Position numbers and translations under genes: made by a program. Below are positions 1 to 11,700 of a stretch of DNA of 64,000 nucleotides, piece after piece. This stretch comes from Malurus cyaneus samueli (taxonomy: Eukaryota; Chordata; Aves; Passeriformes; Maluridae), in assembly GCA_009741485.1 (NCBI GenBank), contig CM019236.1, positions 60,951,734 through 61,015,733 on the forward strand. The letters run 5' to 3'. Below the pieces are notes generated by a model. It made no database searches. It was not told where the DNA came from and was given only the letters and a program-made list of their open reading frames with translations. Position 1 is the first letter of the stretch, and each line of letters starts with the position of its first letter.

Positions 1-253
1 TTTGAGCAATCTGGCATGTGTCTGAATTTGATTTTAGAATTTCCCTCTTCCTGGAGAATTGTTGACTTTGTATAGTAGGTGTATCTTCCTTACCTCCAAG
101 TGGCAGATGCCTCCCAGCTCAACCCAGTCAGAACTGATACATTGTGGACCTTCAATCCATCAGGAGCTTTCAGAAGCCATGATTTAGACAACCGCACTTA
201 CAGAACCTTTGGTAGGTTAATTTAATATGCATAGTGGCCAAGATCCATTTTTG

Positions 254-287
254 CATCATCATCATCTGCATCATCATCATCATCATG
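254..287. repeat. (CAT)n microsatellite
   Basis: Two blocks of CAT triplets are separated by one CTG interruption. This is an ordinary trinucleotide microsatellite. The flanks (1-253 and 288-703) are AT-rich with no recognisable gene or transposon. Confidence 0.9.
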
Positions 288-703
288 GTATTAAACAGAA
301 TTGGGTGAACTTGATGGTGGTTGAGTTTTGCTAACAGTGTGTTTTTTCATGACATGAAGGACTGTGGAAGAACTCAGCACGTCATTTCACTTGTATTGCA
401 CACGAAGTCATTGTGATAAATCTGCTTACTGGTATGAGATGGCTCAAATGAATCTTCTGTATCCAAAAGAGATGGTATTCAGCCTCAAATCTCTTAAATC
501 TCTCTGAGTAGACCAGTTTGTTAAATCAATTCATCTTGTCTTACAAAAATATATTAAAATATCAAATTTCAGTCCAATAGGGCACTTAGGTAGAGAAACG
601 GTGAAAAAAACCTTTGATATAAGAAAATTTTTTGAGCAGCACCACTTCCTGGTTCCGATCCATGCTTCACTTCCGCGATCCGGGTCTCCCCATGAACCAG
701 TCT

Positions 704-711
704 TACACACG

Positions 712-774
<63 letters not shown>

Positions 775-801
775 GCATACACATATATATATACGCATAT
801 A
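704..801. repeat. (CA)n/(CG)/(TA)n compound microsatellite
   Basis: A CA tract with a short internal CGCGCG interruption runs into an alternating TA tract, then imperfect TA/TGCA units. Alternating purine-pyrimidine DNA like this is prone to slippage and can adopt non-B structures. Open frames crossing it in several frames, reading Thr-His or Cys-Val repeats, are products of the repeat and not genes. Confidence 0.97.
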
Positions 802-2036
802 TTACTGCTCTTTTTTTGCAAGGACCATATGACAAACCTAAGTTTTCCCTGTCAATCAAATGACAAAAGATATATTTTGTCTATGCCTAAATTTTACCCC
901 ATAAAAATCATAAATGTTTTGGACTTCTGGAGGGCAATGAAAGTAGATTAAAATGCTTTTCTGTACAAGCCTTCAGTGAGATTGGGAAGATCCAGGCCTG
1001 GAACTGTTACTACTCAGAAATACAATGGGGTATTTAAAATGTCATTTGTAAAGAGGAACAGCTAAACTACTTCACAACATGATCCTAGAAAGTGCTCAAG
1101 AGGTTAGATAATTGCCAGGGAGATCCCACTGATTGTACAATGACTACATCAGTCATCACATACCTAGAAGTGTGACAGTCTGAACAGTAGGGAGATATGG
1201 TTTGAATGCTAAACAGAAAGGAAATGATAGCACTCAAATGAGAAGATGTTGATTTAATTTTTTTTTCTCTGCTTTTCAACTGGAATCAGAACTTGTTTCC
1301 TATTAAAAACAGTAAATATATTCAGGAATTGTCCTCATATCTAGAAATAAGGAAAAATGAATTCTGGCAGAGAAAAATAAATTATTTTGTTTTGTTTAGA
1401 TTGAAATACTGTGGATGTCCTAAAGCTATACAGATAAATGCAAACACTGCCTGCAGTTGCATAATTTCATGTCACCACAAGTAGTACTGTCCCAATAGAA
1501 GTAATAGGTGATTGTACATTTCAGAGACCTGGGGTTAGAATATAATGTAGTATTAACAACTCGTGAAACCTGATACCTCTTCTGAATGCTGCCTGTCCCC
1601 TGAGATCCTCCACAGGCAGCTGCTGTTTTTATCCAGCTGAGCTAGCCACACTGCCACCCTTTCTTTCTCTGTTCGTGTCTGAAACGTTTGCTAAAGCATT
1701 GTCCAGAATTTCTCTGCCATTGCAAAGAAGTTAAAACTTACCACTGAGTATCTTAGGCAAGACATAAAAATCAGAAATGGAAGTAGTGAAAGTTAACTAA
1801 AGGCTTATTATGAGCATATGCCACTTCCATTAGCCTCAAAATCTCTATGCCTAATGTGAAGTGCCTGGGATCAGTGTTAGCACACACCACGTGCAACTGT
1901 GAAGCATAATAAAGGTAAAAAAATACACGACTGAACATGCTCTTACAGAAGCTTCTAATAACGGAAAAGATAATAAAATATTAAGACAGGATTAGGTTGT
2001 TTACAGCAATTTTAGTCTTTACAAAAGGACGGGAGG
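802..2036. other. Unique AT-rich non-coding stretch
   Basis: I see no exon with plausible splice sites, no recognisable transposon and no RNA gene here. Open frames are short and lack family resemblance. Confidence 0.55.
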
Positions 2037-2057
2037 AAAAAAAAAAAAAAAAAAAAA
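2037..2057. repeat. Poly(A) run of 21
   Basis: An uninterrupted A21 run on the + strand. No retroposed gene body is visible on either side, so it is either a simple homopolymer or the tail of something too eroded to see. Confidence 0.9.
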
Positions 2058-4326
2058 CACCAGGGCTTGCTGCAGACGTTATTTTGTAGGAATGCTCACA
2101 CAGGTAAAGAAAAGGGTACAGGGTGTTTGTGAGACATCTTACAGAGTTCTGACAACTTAGTAGAGATGGAGCAGCAAGTAAACAGGTTGTTTTCAAGTGG
2201 AAAGGTTTATAATTGGTTTAAAAAAGAATTTGGTTTCCAAAAAACACTGATCAAAAGCACAAGACAAGAAATCTTTGGATTAGTATACACAGAAGAGGCT
2301 TCTGCTAGGATTCTTTCCATGTGAATTACTTGGGAAACTTCTTGTAAACTACACAAAGAGATGGTCTCAGTATAAGCACAAGTCTTGGCTGCTTTAACAA
2401 TTTTTTTCTATTTCACCTTAAACCCCCATGGAGAAAGGATGACTCACCTCACAGACACTTGCATATTGTAGAACTTTTGTTTGACTATTTCTGTCTGTAA
2501 TTTTTGTAACAAATCTCAATTCTGAGTTCTTTCACTGGGGCCAAAAATCTGATTCTGTAGAGCAGACATTGTTTCTTTAGTAGTACCTTCAAGGATTGTC
2601 CAGATTTTAAAAACATGTGGTGCATGTCTGTCAAACTTGGTAGAAGTATAGACACTATAAAACAATTCTTGTGTCTGCTTTTTGCCTTCAGAATTCTTGT
2701 GAAAGAATGTTAGTTCATGTTTTAGAATTTAAAGAGCTCTTGTCTCAAAATGACAACAGCAAAGTGTTGAAGTGACATGGTAGTTACTGCTGAAATTAAA
2801 ATGTAGCTGGTAATTCTCATTCTAACTGAATTGGTCCACTGTGACTGGTTCTGTATTTTAGTCTATTGCATTAGCCCTAGGTTAAAACATTTTTTTTTTC
2901 TTTTCTTTCTCACTGGAATCTCAAATGTATCAAGTTCGTAGTTCATTGAAAGTCTTTCCAAGCCTCTGGTGCAGCAATGTTACTCTTAATATTTTCAAAA
3001 GTGAGCGCTCCTCTAAATTTTCTGTTCTAATGCAACATTTTACATGGTTTAGAACATAAATAGTTTTATGAGTTTTCTGGCAAGTGAAATTTTCAGAGAG
3101 AATTGCATTTTGCTGCTGAGGGGAAGTTAATATTCTAAACCTTGTTGAGTTGATGGCTTTATATTATAAGAAAAAAAAAAGAGAGCTTTACTCAAGTTTG
3201 TGTTCATTGTACTTGCTTATAACAGGGCAGACACATAAGACTGTACCCATGATTTTTAGATTTTTTTTTTTTAAGCTAAGTGGTAATAGTTAATTTGGAA
3301 CAGAAATCTAATAAATAATGAGCTTTCAACTCTGCTCAACAATCACATAATTAAAACTAATATTAAAGTGCATCAACGAAGCTACTTTTTACTTCCAACG
3401 TGATCAAAATTTACAATTACCTCTCTTACTACACTAATATATGGTAAATATTCTCAGCATCATAATTTTTCTAAAAATAGGACTTGAGATATACAATAAA
3501 CAATGTTATGCATGGTCTGACTACAGATGGGAGCTTAACTTTTTTGGTTGGTTGGTTGTGTTATTTCAGTATTTCTCTTTGTCTTTTTCCTTTTTTCCCC
3601 CACTTTTCTTTTTTTTCCTTTTTGTTTTGGTTATACATTATGGGCACCCTTTGTTTGGAAGAATAATTCTCTTTATGTTATGAAACTGAATGAAATGTTT
3701 TTCAATCAAAAGGCTATAGAAAAAAATATTATCTCATGGTACTTCTAAGACTCTAATTTGAAAAGTAAAATCAATTTAAAGTAAATAATGAAGGACAGTA
3801 TCTTCTTCATCCTTTCTTTACCCCCATCAGTTCGGTTTTAGGTATTCACGTGGATGTTTAGTGTTAAATGCTTTTTATACTGTACAGCTCATCTGTAATA
3901 GATGAGCTGGTATTTTGTCCAAGGACAAGTGGAAAGACCCTTCTTTATTCAAAAATAAAGCAAGAGTGAGCAGCATGTATAGAATTCATACCATTACATT
4001 TTTCTTCTATGCATATGCAATGTATAGTGAGTTTCTGTGTCAATTATTTTCAAGGCCTAATCTCTTCTGCACCCACTTATTGATGACAGAATTTTCAATT
4101 GCTGGTACAAGTATGTTGATTTTTCTTGAAGAATTTAGTACCAAATTTGGACACTAATTTCAAGATTAAGTGTTCTGAAATCCAGAATGATGGAAGTTAT
4201 GGAATTTTTTTTGAGAAACAAAGCCCAATTCATGTCAGTAGGTGACCAGGTCCTTTGTACTCCATTCCCTAATAATTTCTTGTCATCATTTGGCTCAGTA
4301 ATTCAGTTAAGGTAGAGATGCAGACA
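2058..4326. other. Unique AT-rich non-coding stretch with a T-rich patch
   Basis: No gene or clear transposon is seen. Positions 3,541-3,625 are a T/C-rich run beginning with three GGTT units. Frames through it encode Phe-rich strings that reflect base composition. Confidence 0.5.
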
Positions 4327-4460
4327 CTGAGATTAGCTCAGTTGGTCAGTGTTAATAGTGCCAAGGACGTGGATTTGATTCCTGTATGGGCGATTCACTT
4401 AAGAGTAGGATTTAATAATCCTTGTGAATCCCTTTGATTCTAGAATATTCTCTAGAATAT
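4327..4460 (+). repeat. tRNA-Ile-derived SINE with CR1-like tail (TguSINE1-like)
   Basis: The first ~75 bases read like a decayed tRNA-Ile(AAT). TTAGCTCAGTTGG (4,333-4,345) is the D arm with the polymerase III A-box region. TTAATAGTGCCAAGG (4,352-4,366) covers the anticodon loop and 3' stem and keeps AAT. GATTTGATTCC (4,372-4,382) is the B-box/T-arm region. Several bases of the anticodon 5' stem are missing. The remainder (about 4,410-4,460), with AATCCTTGTGAATCCCTTTGATTC and then AGAATATTCT, resembles the 3' end of CR1 LINEs. A tRNA head fused to a LINE tail is the hallmark of a SINE mobilised by that LINE. From memory, songbirds carry such a tRNA-Ile/CR1 SINE. A bare tRNA pseudogene beside a CR1 scrap is less likely because the order and spacing fit a SINE. 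Confidence 0.75.
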
Positions 4461-5053
4461 AATTCACTTCTTCCTTTCTTTTAAAATGGGTGCTTTCCTA
4501 TGCTTGTATACTGTGCCTATACAGGGAAAGAAAAATTACATCAAACTATTGGCAGGCCCTTGACTGGCTGTGAGCAAGGTTGAGCTGCGTGCAGGTGGGA
4601 TTTGTAGGGGCAGCGGAGCCCAGGTGCCAAATTCAGTCTCCTGTATGTGGGTCAGGCAGCTGCTGGGGATAATGGCTGGCTTTGGTCAGCAAGCTATTCG
4701 ATATTAAGCTTCAGGTTAGAAAATTTTTAAAAATTGGATAATTAAGTATTGAAAGAGTCTACTTTGGGGTTATGGTGGTCTTCTAGTCAGTTACAGTCTC
4801 TTAATGAAGGCAGGATTTCTTTCAAAGCTGTATCCTGTAGTCATAGTTTTGATGGAGAAATTACTTTGTGACTTTCTAGTCTGTGTTGCGAGCCTGTATG
4901 ATCATAATTGTCCCCTCTGGCCTTAAAATCCATTACAGTCTTCTTGATAACTAATTTTGTCAAATGCCACAAAGGAGTGAAGGAAAATTTACAGATCCCA
5001 AATCCCTTCTGCATTCCCTGTGACAGTTTTACACATACAGATTTAGCATTACA
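4461..5053. other. Non-coding, nothing recognised
   Basis: Slightly GC-richer around 4,560-4,680, but I see no exon, RNA gene or named repeat. Confidence 0.5.
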
Positions 5054-5610
5054 AAATCACAGAATTGTGGAATAGATGACATTGGGAGGGGCCTCAAAGA
5101 GGTCGTCTGATCCACCTTCATTGTTCAAACAGGGCCACCTAGACCCGATTGCTCAGGACTGTGTCTGGCTGATTTCTGAATATCCCTGAGGATGGAGATT
5201 CTACAACCTCCGGAAAACCTGTGCTGGGTTACCCTCACAGTCAAAAAGTGCTTCCTGATGTTCAGAGGATGCTCCTGTATTTCAGGATATGCCCATTGCC
5301 TCTGGTCCTGTCATGGTGCACCACTGGGAAGAACCTGGTTCTATCCTCTTTGCACCCCCCCTTTAGGTATTCAAACATATTAATGAGACTCTGAGTGCTC
5401 TCTTTGCCAAACTAAAGTCCCAGATCTCTCAGCCTTTCATTATATTAGAGACGCTTTGGTCCCTCACATTAGGGATGCTCAATTTCCTTACTCATTTTTG
5501 TGGCATTTTTTGGACTCTCTCCAATGTGTCCATGTCTTTCTCTCACTCTGGAGCCCACTCCTCGATACCATACTCCAAATATGGCCTCACCAGTGCTGAG
5601 TGGTGCCTTG
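5054..5610 (-). mobile_element. CR1 LINE 3' fragment, antisense
   Basis: The + strand begins with TCACAGAATTGTGGAATAG and goes on through phrases typical of the reverse complement of a CR1 3' region: a 'tgggaggggcctcaaagagg' stretch, a 'gagattctacaacctc' stretch, and near 5,575-5,605 'atggcctcaccagtgctgag'. The CR1 therefore lies on the minus strand with its 3' end near 5,054. It is 5'-truncated, as most CR1 copies are, and carries many substitutions and small indels. The open frames over it (5,192-5,383 and 5,500-5,820) are antisense or relic frames without function. Confidence 0.88.
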
Positions 5611-5710
5611 AGTATTTCCAGGGATGAGGCAACTCTCACATCTCTGAAAAACCCATTCCAATGTTTCGCCAAACTCATTGCAAAAGACTTCATCTTTATA
5701 TCTAATCTAA
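5611..5710 (-). mobile_element. Second CR1 fragment joined to the first
   Basis: Positions 5,611-5,710 return to a segment of CR1 that was already passed at about 5,175-5,250: 'gatgaggcaactctcac...cccattccaatg...atctaatctaaat'. A single linear copy cannot contain the same part twice, so this is a second insertion or an internal duplication in the same orientation. The right edge is blurred by divergence. Confidence 0.65.
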
Positions 5711-7207
5711 ATAAACCTTTAAAAAGTCAAGGAAGTTCACTATCATCATTAAGCTGTTTGTTCTCTCCTGTTTGCTCTATCAGCACGAAGCTGTTTACTC
5801 TGCCAGCTGGGTTTATCTGAGTTCTCTGAAAATCCTGGTGACTGCAGCAGCACAATGATAAAGATATTTAGGTATATCTACCTATATCCTTTGGGGGTGG
5901 AATGATAACTGTATTCCAGTGTAGGGAAGCATCCTGAACATCTTTACAACAACAGCATACTTAGCTACTCAGATATTTCAGACAAATGTTTTTAGCCTGA
6001 TGCTACTTGAGAATATCAAGGTGTTTTAATTATATTAAGGTGCTAATTTTTTCCAATAATCTTAGTTTCAGATGGAACTGAGTCTTTGGTTGTACACTTA
6101 GTTGCAATCTATCTTTAATTCTGGTACATATAGATGGTCTGGTATATCTAGCAGGTATGTAGGTGCTGGTCTAATGTCTATACACGCACTAACACACGCA
6201 AAATTATATCAAATTTCCCATAGCTAGAAGCCTTGCTCTCAGTCCTTCCTTGTAAGTCAGGATACAGATGACCTCAAAGACCTTAATAAGTTTAAAAGAG
6301 TGTTTTACGGCATTGGGATCTACCCTGGATTTGAAAATGCTCACTTTCAAGGAAGTAATTTTGTTCCACAAGTGAATAGCACCTATTTCATCAGCTATCA
6401 GATTAAGTCATTCTGAGACAGGAAATAAACACTGAGAACTTATGTGCAAATGCCTCAGGCAACTGATTATCTTTCACTTAGTAGGCACGAAATGACTTTC
6501 CTGACATGTTAGGCCAAAATATGCAACCTATTCCAAGGAAGGCAATTGGGGTTTATCACGGCAGCAAGCTAAGATGAAACTGATCCCACTTGAGAGGAAA
6601 TAGCAGGATATTGGTCAATATTGGCTTTGCACTTTTTCCTGTGTGCTGGGCAGTGCACCTGGCACAGAACCCTGGGAGCTGCACCCTGCATCTCACAGAA
6701 GAGATCACCCTGCCGTGTGGAGGCCACCATGGCTCCTGGATTTCCTGACATCACTGGGCTTTTGTCGACTCTACCCAGTGCTTGCAAGGAAATAAAAGAG
6801 GAGTTTGGGGGTTTAAAGACACTTTAATTTGCTGACATATTTCCACTTTTCATTCTAATTCTGTCTCTGGCCAGATAGCCCTCTTCAGTGAATTAATATT
6901 CCCACTGTAAATCTAGTGTAAAAAGCATGTGGGGAAAATATGTTTGTAACGTCCAATTTGAAAATGTTTGTACCCAATAATATGATTTTCAATCTCTTAA
7001 AAAAAAAACAACTCACTGTGCCAGGACTGTGGTGCCCTGAGGCAGCTGCTGCACTTCTCTAGCCAATTGAAGGTGTCTGGTTACCCAAGCACTAGTGGTT
7101 ATGGAATATAAAAACCTCTGTTTCTTTGCTAATGCAAAGTAAATAAGACTGACAAACAGCCACGACTTCCGTTTCCTTCCCATCTTACTCTCTTCGGGGG
7201 CATTGTA
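5711..7207. other. Non-coding, nothing recognised
   Basis: Mostly AT-rich unique sequence. A GC-richer patch at 6,620-6,790 has overlapping short frames on both strands but no splice context or family resemblance. Confidence 0.5.
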
Positions 7208-7330
7208 GCTGGGTTTTTGGTTGCTTGGTTGCTTGTTGGTTGTTTGGATTTTTTTTGTTGTTTTGGGGTTTTTTGGTTTTTTTTTTTTTGGGGGGCGGGA
7301 GGGGAATGATAATTCTTTTTTTTTTCATTT
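7208..7330 (+). repeat. G/T-rich and poly(T) tract
   Basis: About 120 bases almost free of A and C on the + strand: GGTTGCTT-type units, then TTTTGG units, long T runs and a short G run. It is a low-complexity tract with no coding meaning. Similar tracts recur at 40.3, 44.2, 46.7 and 60.7 kb, all with G/T on the same strand. Confidence 0.85.
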
Positions 7331-8005
7331 AGTCAGGAAATCTGGAAAACCTATTCTCTCTCCTATAAGAAATTGGCTGCAGCCAGACTACAGCGTGAAT
7401 CTTTTTGAGGGAACAATATGAATACCAAATGAGAATACCAAGTGAAAATACCAAATGAGAGGGAAAGTATCTTTAACTGTGGTTGGTTTTTTAAAAGTAT
7501 TTTCTTTTTTTGCTTTCTTATTTTTATAAAACCTCTTTTTTACTGGAACTTGATAAGTTGTGTCAATTCTCATTGATTATGTCTTGCAGTTTACTAATAG
7601 GAAAATAAGGAGGTAAATGGAGGATTTTATGCTCTTTTCTGTCTGAAAAAGCATGCAATTTAAAAAAAAAAAACAAACTTATTCTGTGAGAAGTTTTTTG
7701 TGAATGATCTTTAAGCAGCAATTTCCAAAGCATATAAAATGCTGCTCAATTCTGAATTTCTACCTTGCATTTCTTAGAGCTGTCTTACTTGCCGTCTATT
7801 CTGCCATACCATTACAAACTTCCATTAGCAAGTAAACTTGAGGCACTTTTTTTGTTCCTTAATACAACATTCTTCCCTGTTTTCTTTTGTATCTTGAGGT
7901 CTCTCAGTATTTGATACCATCAGAATGTTTGCATATGGACTTCTAGAGTCACAGTACCCAGAGAATCAAAAATCTCATGAGGCAATATTTGTGTTATTTG
8001 GCAAA
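7331..8005. other. Non-coding, nothing recognised
   Basis: AT-rich unique sequence. A short local triplication of 'aataccaaatgaga'-like units sits at about 7,420-7,460. Confidence 0.5.
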
Positions 8006-8067
8006 GTCTCTGTCTTTCTCTCTCTGTCTTTCTCTCTCTGTCTTTCTCTCTCTGTCTTTCTCTCTCT
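8006..8067. repeat. 14-bp pyrimidine minisatellite
   Basis: Slightly more than four tandem copies of the 14-base unit TCTGTCTTTCTCTC, nearly identical to one another. The strand is pure pyrimidine apart from one G per unit, so it could form triplex-like structures. It is probably polymorphic in copy number. Confidence 0.9.
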
Positions 8068-8490
8068 TTTAAAATGTTATTTTGAGTTAGTTTAAATACA
8101 AGACATTTTCTCTAATAACAGCTCTGATTTTGGAAAGAGAGTTATCCTTGGTGGTTAAATGATTACTGAATCATCTGCTTCTAGTATTAAATATGAAGGT
8201 GAGCACTCTGTCATAAAAAAATGATTAGGAAAAAAAATGATCTCAAGATAGACACAGGCAAAACATCACTTTCAAGAGAAAATTAATTTTCTCACAGATT
8301 CTTCAAATTAAGTTTCCCTGGAGGTTATTCAGAAAGGAAAACATGCTTTATCTCTTTGATTTCATAAGTAGACAGTCCCAAACTTGTGAAGTATTACAGA
8401 AAATAGAACAAAGTTGTCAGTAGTGGTTTTATAGATGGAATTGCACCTAGGTAACAGTGACATCATCAAATTTTAGTATCTCTTACATCT

Positions 8491-8780
8491 TGAAATTGCA
8501 GAATATTTCAGATGGGATCTAGGGGGGTGGGTGGTATCTTGTCTAACCTGGTGTTGGCACCAATACCAATATTGAATTTAGACCACATTTCTCAGAACAC
8601 TGTCCAAGGATGGTGGTTGGACAGACTTCCTGGGCAACCCTTTCCCATGTGCAAATATCATTAGTTTAGAACTCTAATAGTTACGACATTTTCTATTTTT
8701 GAGTGGCACATATCCTGGAAAATCTTCATTTGAAAAGTTGGACTTTTCAGGGCTATATTTCATTAACTCCTTTTAGTCAC
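8491..8780 (-). mobile_element. Eroded CR1 LINE 3' fragment, antisense
   Basis: Weak but ordered similarity to the reverse complement of CR1 3' sequence: 'cttgtctaacctggtgttggcacc', 'ccaaggatggtggttggacagacttcctgggcaaccc' and 'ggactttt...ggctatatttcattaac'. It is more diverged than the other copies and so probably older. Confidence 0.6.
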
Positions 8781-11700
8781 ATGAATCCACTTTAATAATG
8801 CAGATCAGGTTCATCTACGGATATAGGCAATTTAACACATAAAAATTAAGTATCCAACTTTTTATTAGGTATCTTGTAGATATTACTCTGTGAATCTAAT
8901 AATTGTTAGTTTAGTGTCATGAGGCTAATATGAACTAGTCAAAGACAGAAAGTGACAAGAAAATCTAGATTCTTTAGAAATTTTTACCTTTATTTGTTTA
9001 CTTACATGAACAAATTCTGGTACCATGCTTTGGAAAAAAAGATTAATTTAGTTTATTTCACATAAATTTCTGGTTTAACCTTTTCTATAGCAAAAGAACT
9101 CCCACTGGAACAGACCTGTGTTTGGCACCAGAAGTCACTGGCAGAGTACAAAATGCAGTCTGAAGAAAAATGGTCAAAATGAAGTAGAAATTCAAATAAA
9201 GAAAATGCATTAGATGATAAAATTCAAAACTCTTAGCTGTCAATCTCTGTATGAAATGTAAACTATTTTTTCAGAAATGAAGAGATGATAGTATCAAATA
9301 CAATTCATAAATTATTTCCTTCTGACTTTAAGGCTAATCAACAATATTCATGATTCAAGACTAGAATCTGTCTGCCCATTTTACCTTGCATCTCATTCAT
9401 AACTTGACAGCTTTCTATTGAGTGTCTATTTATTGGCAGCTGAAATATTGTAGATAATGGTGCTGAAAGGACATGTGTAAAGCATGGTATAAATGGATCA
9501 GTGCTTCATTCAAGTTAAGAAGCAGGTTTTTGATGTTAGCATACTGCAACACTTTTGCTGTAGTGGTTGCAAGGTCTGGGGTCCTGCATGGGGACCATTC
9601 TCTATTGCCTGCACAATGTCAGAAGCCACAGCATCCCTTTCTGCTCTGGAAAGTAAGAAGCAAAGTTACAGACAGGTTGCAAACCCTGTGATACTTAAAA
9701 GCTACCTCTGCTTCCAAGAAAAAGATTTGGTTGTTTCTATACCTACAAGATAACCATCCTGAAATGGGTTTATGGCAGGAACCAAAGAATTTAAGACTGT
9801 CCTAGGAGCATGTAGTCAAGCAAATGAGCTGCATTTTCTTTGGAATAATTAAGAGATAGAAATTTCTCTTACAACTAAACAAGTTATTTCTCTGTAAGTT
9901 GCTTCAATATGCTGGCTTTCATATTTAGTTCATCTGATCTGTTTTCAGGAAGTGTGTGTCCTCTGATTTGAGGACCACTCACGTTCACACTCAGGAATTG
10001 GGGCAAAAGATTGATGGGACCACTTGTAATGATGATGTAAGCTTGCCTGGATGTCTAAGGCATGAGTGTCTTGATTACCCCCAATGGTCCCAAACCACTT
10101 TGGAAAATCAGGTGGAAAAACTCATTTTGGCTTGTTTAATGGACCCTTGAAGAATCCCTTCAGTACATAACCTTGCAGTCACTTTCAGCTGAAAAAAATC
10201 TGAAAGTGTAAATGCACACTTAATATTCTTTGAAAAATTCTAAAAAAAAGGTAAAAATGTTTCAATATTTAATATTCATCTCTATTTATTTTGTATTTCA
10301 TTTGGTTCTAAAGAAAAGATGTGATCTCCTCAGTAGTGCAAAATTTCTGCAAAGATTTATTGCATACATAACATAACCTTACAAAAGTAGAGATTATTTC
10401 CATGGTGGTCTCTTTTGCAAAATGAAATGAGACAAAAGAGTCTCAGTAAGAGCTGGACTTTCTTCAGATTTTCTATTGATGAAATAAGCTGTGTTCCAGC
10501 CTGCTGAGTCAGTGTTTCTGAGTCACCATAAATAACTGGGTGTCTGATGCAGACGTACAATGGGAAGCACTCATTCAAAGAAGGGGTAGAGGCTCTTGTC
10601 AGATTTAAAAAAGCAAATAATACAAGGGTTCCAGCACTAAAAAATTGTACAGACAGACAAAAAGACAGAAATAATTAATAAGTGTTCACGTACACAAACC
10701 AGCCGTAAAAAGGATCTAGTTAATACTCAGTATTGAGGCATAATAAGAAGTACTATTATCCAAATAAAACCCACTGATGCAATTACTTACACACTAATCA
10801 AGCTTTCTAAAATTTATCTGGATAATATGCTGAACAGATCAGTCATTCCTGCTTAAAGGAAATATGAAATATGAAATCTCATGTAGCAGAGCTTAAATGA
10901 AAGTAGGATGAAATCCACAGCTCTGTGGGCAGCCCACAGGACAGTAGTTGGTGACAGCTAAAAGACTCATAGTTTTATAAGCACTGCTTTTATGAGGTAC
11001 CAAATGGATACCATAAGAAAGAACTTCACAATTTCTGAGATACTAATTTCCTAAGTGATGCCAGTCCTGTGATCCCAGATCCTGCAATCTGGCTGCGCTA
11101 CACCACAAGCACAGCATGAACCTGACCATGATGAGGCATCTGCATCTCTTCACCTTCACACTGCCTAAACCCAGCCCTCTCCACCCTTTCTTTAATTTGG
11201 CTTATACTTCATGAAGGGAGAGACGCAGGCAAATCAATGCTTTCTGCACCCTTAGGGCCCCATGGGGCAAGGACAAATGTGAGGGGGGCTGCTCCCACCA
11301 GCAAAGCCACAGCTCCCCACTTCCAGCTTCACACGAATATCTCAGAGCACAAAGACCTGCCAAGGAGCATGAAGCAAAACTTGGAGGAGCATCAACAGGT
11401 TGGTTGGTGAACTGAAGATCCACTGTATTTTTCTACAATTTTTAACATGATGAAGAACATTTTCAAATTCTCTCATGTTTTTCCCACACACAAAATGTGT
11501 TGAGTTGGATTTACTGTAAGGGTTAATCGTCCCTGGTCCACTGCTCAATAAGTAGCCCTTACAGCAGCAATATCTCAGCTACCACAGCCTGTGCCAGTCT
11601 GTTATTCAGTCTGTTTTGTTTCCATGTTTTCTGTTTTAAATCCCTGTTTTAAATAAAGGAAAAAGACATTTACCTATTCTAGACAAAACACAACAGACAA

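Noticed and set aside
531..951. Overlapping open frames of 66-116 codons on both strands
   Set aside because: They run through the CA/TA microsatellite and encode Thr-His, Cys-Val or Ile-Tyr repeats, so they are repeat artefacts.
4327..4400. Functional tRNA-Ile gene
   Set aside because: The anticodon arm has lost bases and the acceptor stem does not pair, and the CR1-like tail fits a SINE better.
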